Part shown: positions 3,899 to 5,571 of the stretch, in pieces
How the letters are laid out: every line of letters starts with the position of its first letter
Position numbering within the stretch: position 1 is the first letter of the stretch
NCBI GenBank assembly: GCA_028679485.1
Contig: JAJRBL010000015.1
Coordinates: forward strand, 1-5,571
From: Methanospirillum sp.
GTDB taxonomy: Archaea; Halobacteriota; Methanomicrobia; Methanomicrobiales; Methanospirillaceae
Reading direction: 5' to 3'
DNA: 5,571 bases
Notes under the pieces: model-generated
Told to the model about the DNA's origin: nothing
The model's database searches: none
Seen by the model: only the letters and a program-made list of their open reading frames with translations
Program-made: the position numbers and the translations under genes

Positions 3899-4699
3899 AT
3901 GCAAAAAAAGGGATCCGGAAGATTATTCTTACCCCTGGCCTCGGTTCTTTCGGTTTTTTCCGGAGCCATCTTTTTCCTGGTACTTGGTGGACTCTTTACG
4001 TTCATCAGCCCGGAGAGTATCGTGCAGACGATTACTTCCCCGGAGATAGGTTTTGCGGTCCAGCTCTCCCTGGTCACCTCGGTTATCTCCACCTGCCTGT
4101 GTGCGGTGGTGGCGATTCCCACCGGGTACATCCTGAGCAGGGGAACCCTTCCCGGGAAACGCCCCCTTGTCATGCTTCTCATGCTCCCGCTCTCTCTCCC
4201 CCCGCTTGTCGCAGGTGTGGCACTTCTTCTCTTTTTTGCGAGAACCCCGTTCGGAACGGGACTTGAAGATATGGGTATCACCGTGGTGTACACCCAGCTC
4301 GGCATTGTCGTAGCCCAGTGGTTTGTCAACCTCCCGTACCTGATCCGGGTGATGCGATCCTCATTCGCCATGATCTCACCCCGGTATGAGCATATCGCGA
4401 GAACCCTCGGATGCACTGATTTCCAGGCATTCTGGCATGTTACCCTTCCCATGGCCCGTGCGGGCCTTATCTCCGGCCTGGTGATAACCTGGTCCAAGGC
4501 GATGGGGGAGTTCGGCGCAGTCCTCATGCTTGCCGGGGCGACCCGGATGCATACCGAGACCCTTCCGATTGCCCTGTACCTGAACATGGCAACAGGGGAT
4601 CTTGATATCGCCATCACGACTGCCTGCATTCTTCTCGGTATTGCTGCTGTGACGATGTTCTTCTTTGAACGGTTATCAGACGGGAGCGAGCGGATATAA
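3899..4699 (+). CDS. modB: Molybdate/tungstate ABC transporter, permease
   Basis: A 266-residue integral membrane protein of the binding-protein-dependent transport permease family (MetI-like fold), which forms the oxyanion channel as a homodimer. About six membrane segments are visible, near 9-36, 52-79, 90-114, 128-150, 186-213 and 236-257. The cytoplasmic EAA loop that docks with the ATPase is present: EHIARTLGCTDFQAFWHVTLP (164-184), then ARAGLISG. MGEFGA (202-207) is typical of molybdate and tungstate permeases. ATG 3899 has a purine-rich site (GGGGAG, 3881-3886), although the 12-nt spacing is long. Its stop overlaps the ATG of the ATPase gene by one base (TAATG). Long minus-strand frames across this gene are shadows. 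Confidence 0.93.
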   Translation: MQKKGSGRLFLPLASVLSVFSGAIFFLVLGGLFTFISPESIVQTITSPEIGFAVQLSLVTSVISTCLCAVVAIPTGYILSRGTLPGKRPLVMLLMLPLSLPPLVAGVALLLFFARTPFGTGLEDMGITVVYTQLGIVVAQWFVNLPYLIRVMRSSFAMISPRYEHIARTLGCTDFQAFWHVTLPMARAGLISGLVITWSKAMGEFGAVLMLAGATRMHTETLPIALYLNMATGDLDIAITTACILLGIAAVTMFFFERLSDGSERI

Positions 4700-5571
4700 T
4701 GCTCAGGATCGAAGAGATCTCACTCGAACTGGGTAATTTCCAGATCTGTTCCCTTTCGCTCCATATTGAAAGCCCGGAGTACTGGGTGATCATCGGCCCT
4801 TCGGGGGCCGGAAAGACAGTCCTTCTTGAGATGGTTGCCGGTATTCACACGCCAAGGACAGGCCGGATCCTCTTTGAAGGGAATGATATCACGCATGATC
4901 AGCCAAAAGACCGGCACATTGCCATGATGTACCAGGATCTCATGCTCTTTCCCCACCTGAATGTCAGGGACAACATCCAGTTCAGTGTACGGATGAGAAA
5001 GGTTCCTGAAGCGGTTATCGAAGAGAAAGTTAAGGAACTGGTCCGGATCCTTGGCATCTCACACCTGGTGGACAGGAGTCCGGCAACCCTCTCCGGGGGA
5101 GAGGCACAGCGGGTTGCCCTGGCGAGAGCCCTGATCCAGAAACCCCGGCTTCTTCTCCTTGACGAACCACTCTCTGCCCTCGATTCCATGACCCGGGAAC
5201 GGCTCAGGCAGGAGATTCGAAAGGTTCACCAGCATCTCTCCATACCAATCATCCATATCACGCATCATTTTGAGGATGTATATGCCCTTGCAGACAAGGT
5301 CGCCATCATGCAGGATGGGATGATCGTGCAGGCGGGAAAACCCGAAGATGTCTTCACTCATCCCTGCACCCCGTATGTCGCAGAGATCTGTGGAACCGAG
5401 AATATCTTCAGGGGAGAGGCGACCATACAGGGGAAGGGATCCCTCCTTGACCTGGGAGGTCTGCGGATCGGCATTACCGCACCATACACCGGTCAGGTTG
5501 TGGCCGTTCTGAGATCCGAAGATATCATCATCTCACCTGAACCATTCCTGTCCAGTGCACGTCACACATTG
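4699..5571 (+). CDS. modC: Molybdate/tungstate ABC transporter, ATP-binding protein; 3' end outside window
   Basis: An open frame of 291 codons from ATG 4699, running off the window end. This is the ATPase that powers the permease encoded just before it. Motifs in order are Walker A GPSGAGKT (33-40), Q-loop MYQD (77-80), signature LSGGEAQRVALARAL (131-145), Walker B LLLLDEP (151-157), D-loop SALD (159-162) and H-loop His189 in ITHH. All key residues are present. After about residue 235 a TOBE/Mop-like regulatory domain starts; VAVLRSEDIIISPEPFLSSARHTL is typical of ModC and related ATPases, where this domain binds oxyanion and adjusts activity. Family proteins are usually about 350 residues, so roughly 60 are missing. 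ATG overlaps the permease stop (TAATG), implying translational coupling. Sulfate or other anion transporters have similar ATPases, but the neighbours support Mo/W. Confidence 0.93.
   Translation, partial: MLRIEEISLELGNFQICSLSLHIESPEYWVIIGPSGAGKTVLLEMVAGIHTPRTGRILFEGNDITHDQPKDRHIAMMYQDLMLFPHLNVRDNIQFSVRMRKVPEAVIEEKVKELVRILGISHLVDRSPATLSGGEAQRVALARALIQKPRLLLLDEPLSALDSMTRERLRQEIRKVHQHLSIPIIHITHHFEDVYALADKVAIMQDGMIVQAGKPEDVFTHPCTPYVAEICGTENIFRGEATIQGKGSLLDLGGLRIGITAPYTGQVVAVLRSEDIIISPEPFLSSARHTL

Noticed and set aside
3889..4629. 246-residue minus-strand open frame opposite the permease gene
   Set aside because: It is antisense to a clear ABC permease, its composition (many Arg, Ser, Thr) is that of a shadow frame in GC-rich coding DNA, and no family motif is visible.

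Overview
The window looks like chromosomal DNA of a methanogenic archaeon, probably of the order Methanomicrobiales (inference from gene content and style). Pointers are GGTGA/GGAGG-type ribosome binding sites, an anaerobe's oxygen-defence set with stand-alone desulforedoxin and rubrerythrin-like proteins, and a molybdate/tungstate uptake operon, expected where formylmethanofuran and formate dehydrogenases need Mo or W. All supported genes lie on the + strand. No RNA gene, CRISPR array, transposase or attachment site was found.

Region 1 (1-1617) is an oxygen-defence cluster: the 3' end of an Fe/Mn superoxide dismutase, a small zinc-ribbon protein, a 41-residue desulforedoxin, a cysteine-free carboxymuconolactone-decarboxylase-family protein 3 nt behind it, and a ferritin-like diiron protein lacking the rubredoxin tail. 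Superoxide dismutase converts superoxide to peroxide, the diiron protein is a candidate peroxide reductase, and the desulforedoxin is a candidate electron donor. The ferritin-like gene has its own upstream dyad (1129-1144) and is followed by an A/T-rich hairpin (1653-1689).

Region 2 (1618-2733) is a decay or rearrangement zone. It holds an unrecognised 52-codon ORF, a C-terminal scrap of a plasma-membrane H+-ATPase (P-type), and a 5' scrap of 6-phosphofructokinase that overlaps the ATPase scrap by 4 nt. About 300 bases without a convincing gene follow, with a hairpin and a short direct repeat, and then an intact 47-residue YHS-domain metal-binding protein starting at GTG.

Region 3 (2734-5571) is a molybdate/tungstate ABC transporter operon: substrate-binding protein (modA-like), permease (modB-like) and ATPase (modC-like, cut by the window end). 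It is visibly richer in G/C, especially at third codon positions, than regions 1 and 2. An imperfect 11+11 dyad with a 7-nt spacer (2827-2855) sits where the promoter is expected and is a candidate operator for a metal-responsive regulator. A strong hairpin (3792-3823) in the modA-modB gap could set the ratio of binding protein to membrane parts.

No wholly new system is evident. The most notable points are the cysteine-free CMD protein inside a redox cluster, the juxtaposed gene remnants, and the two regulatory structures in the transporter operon.
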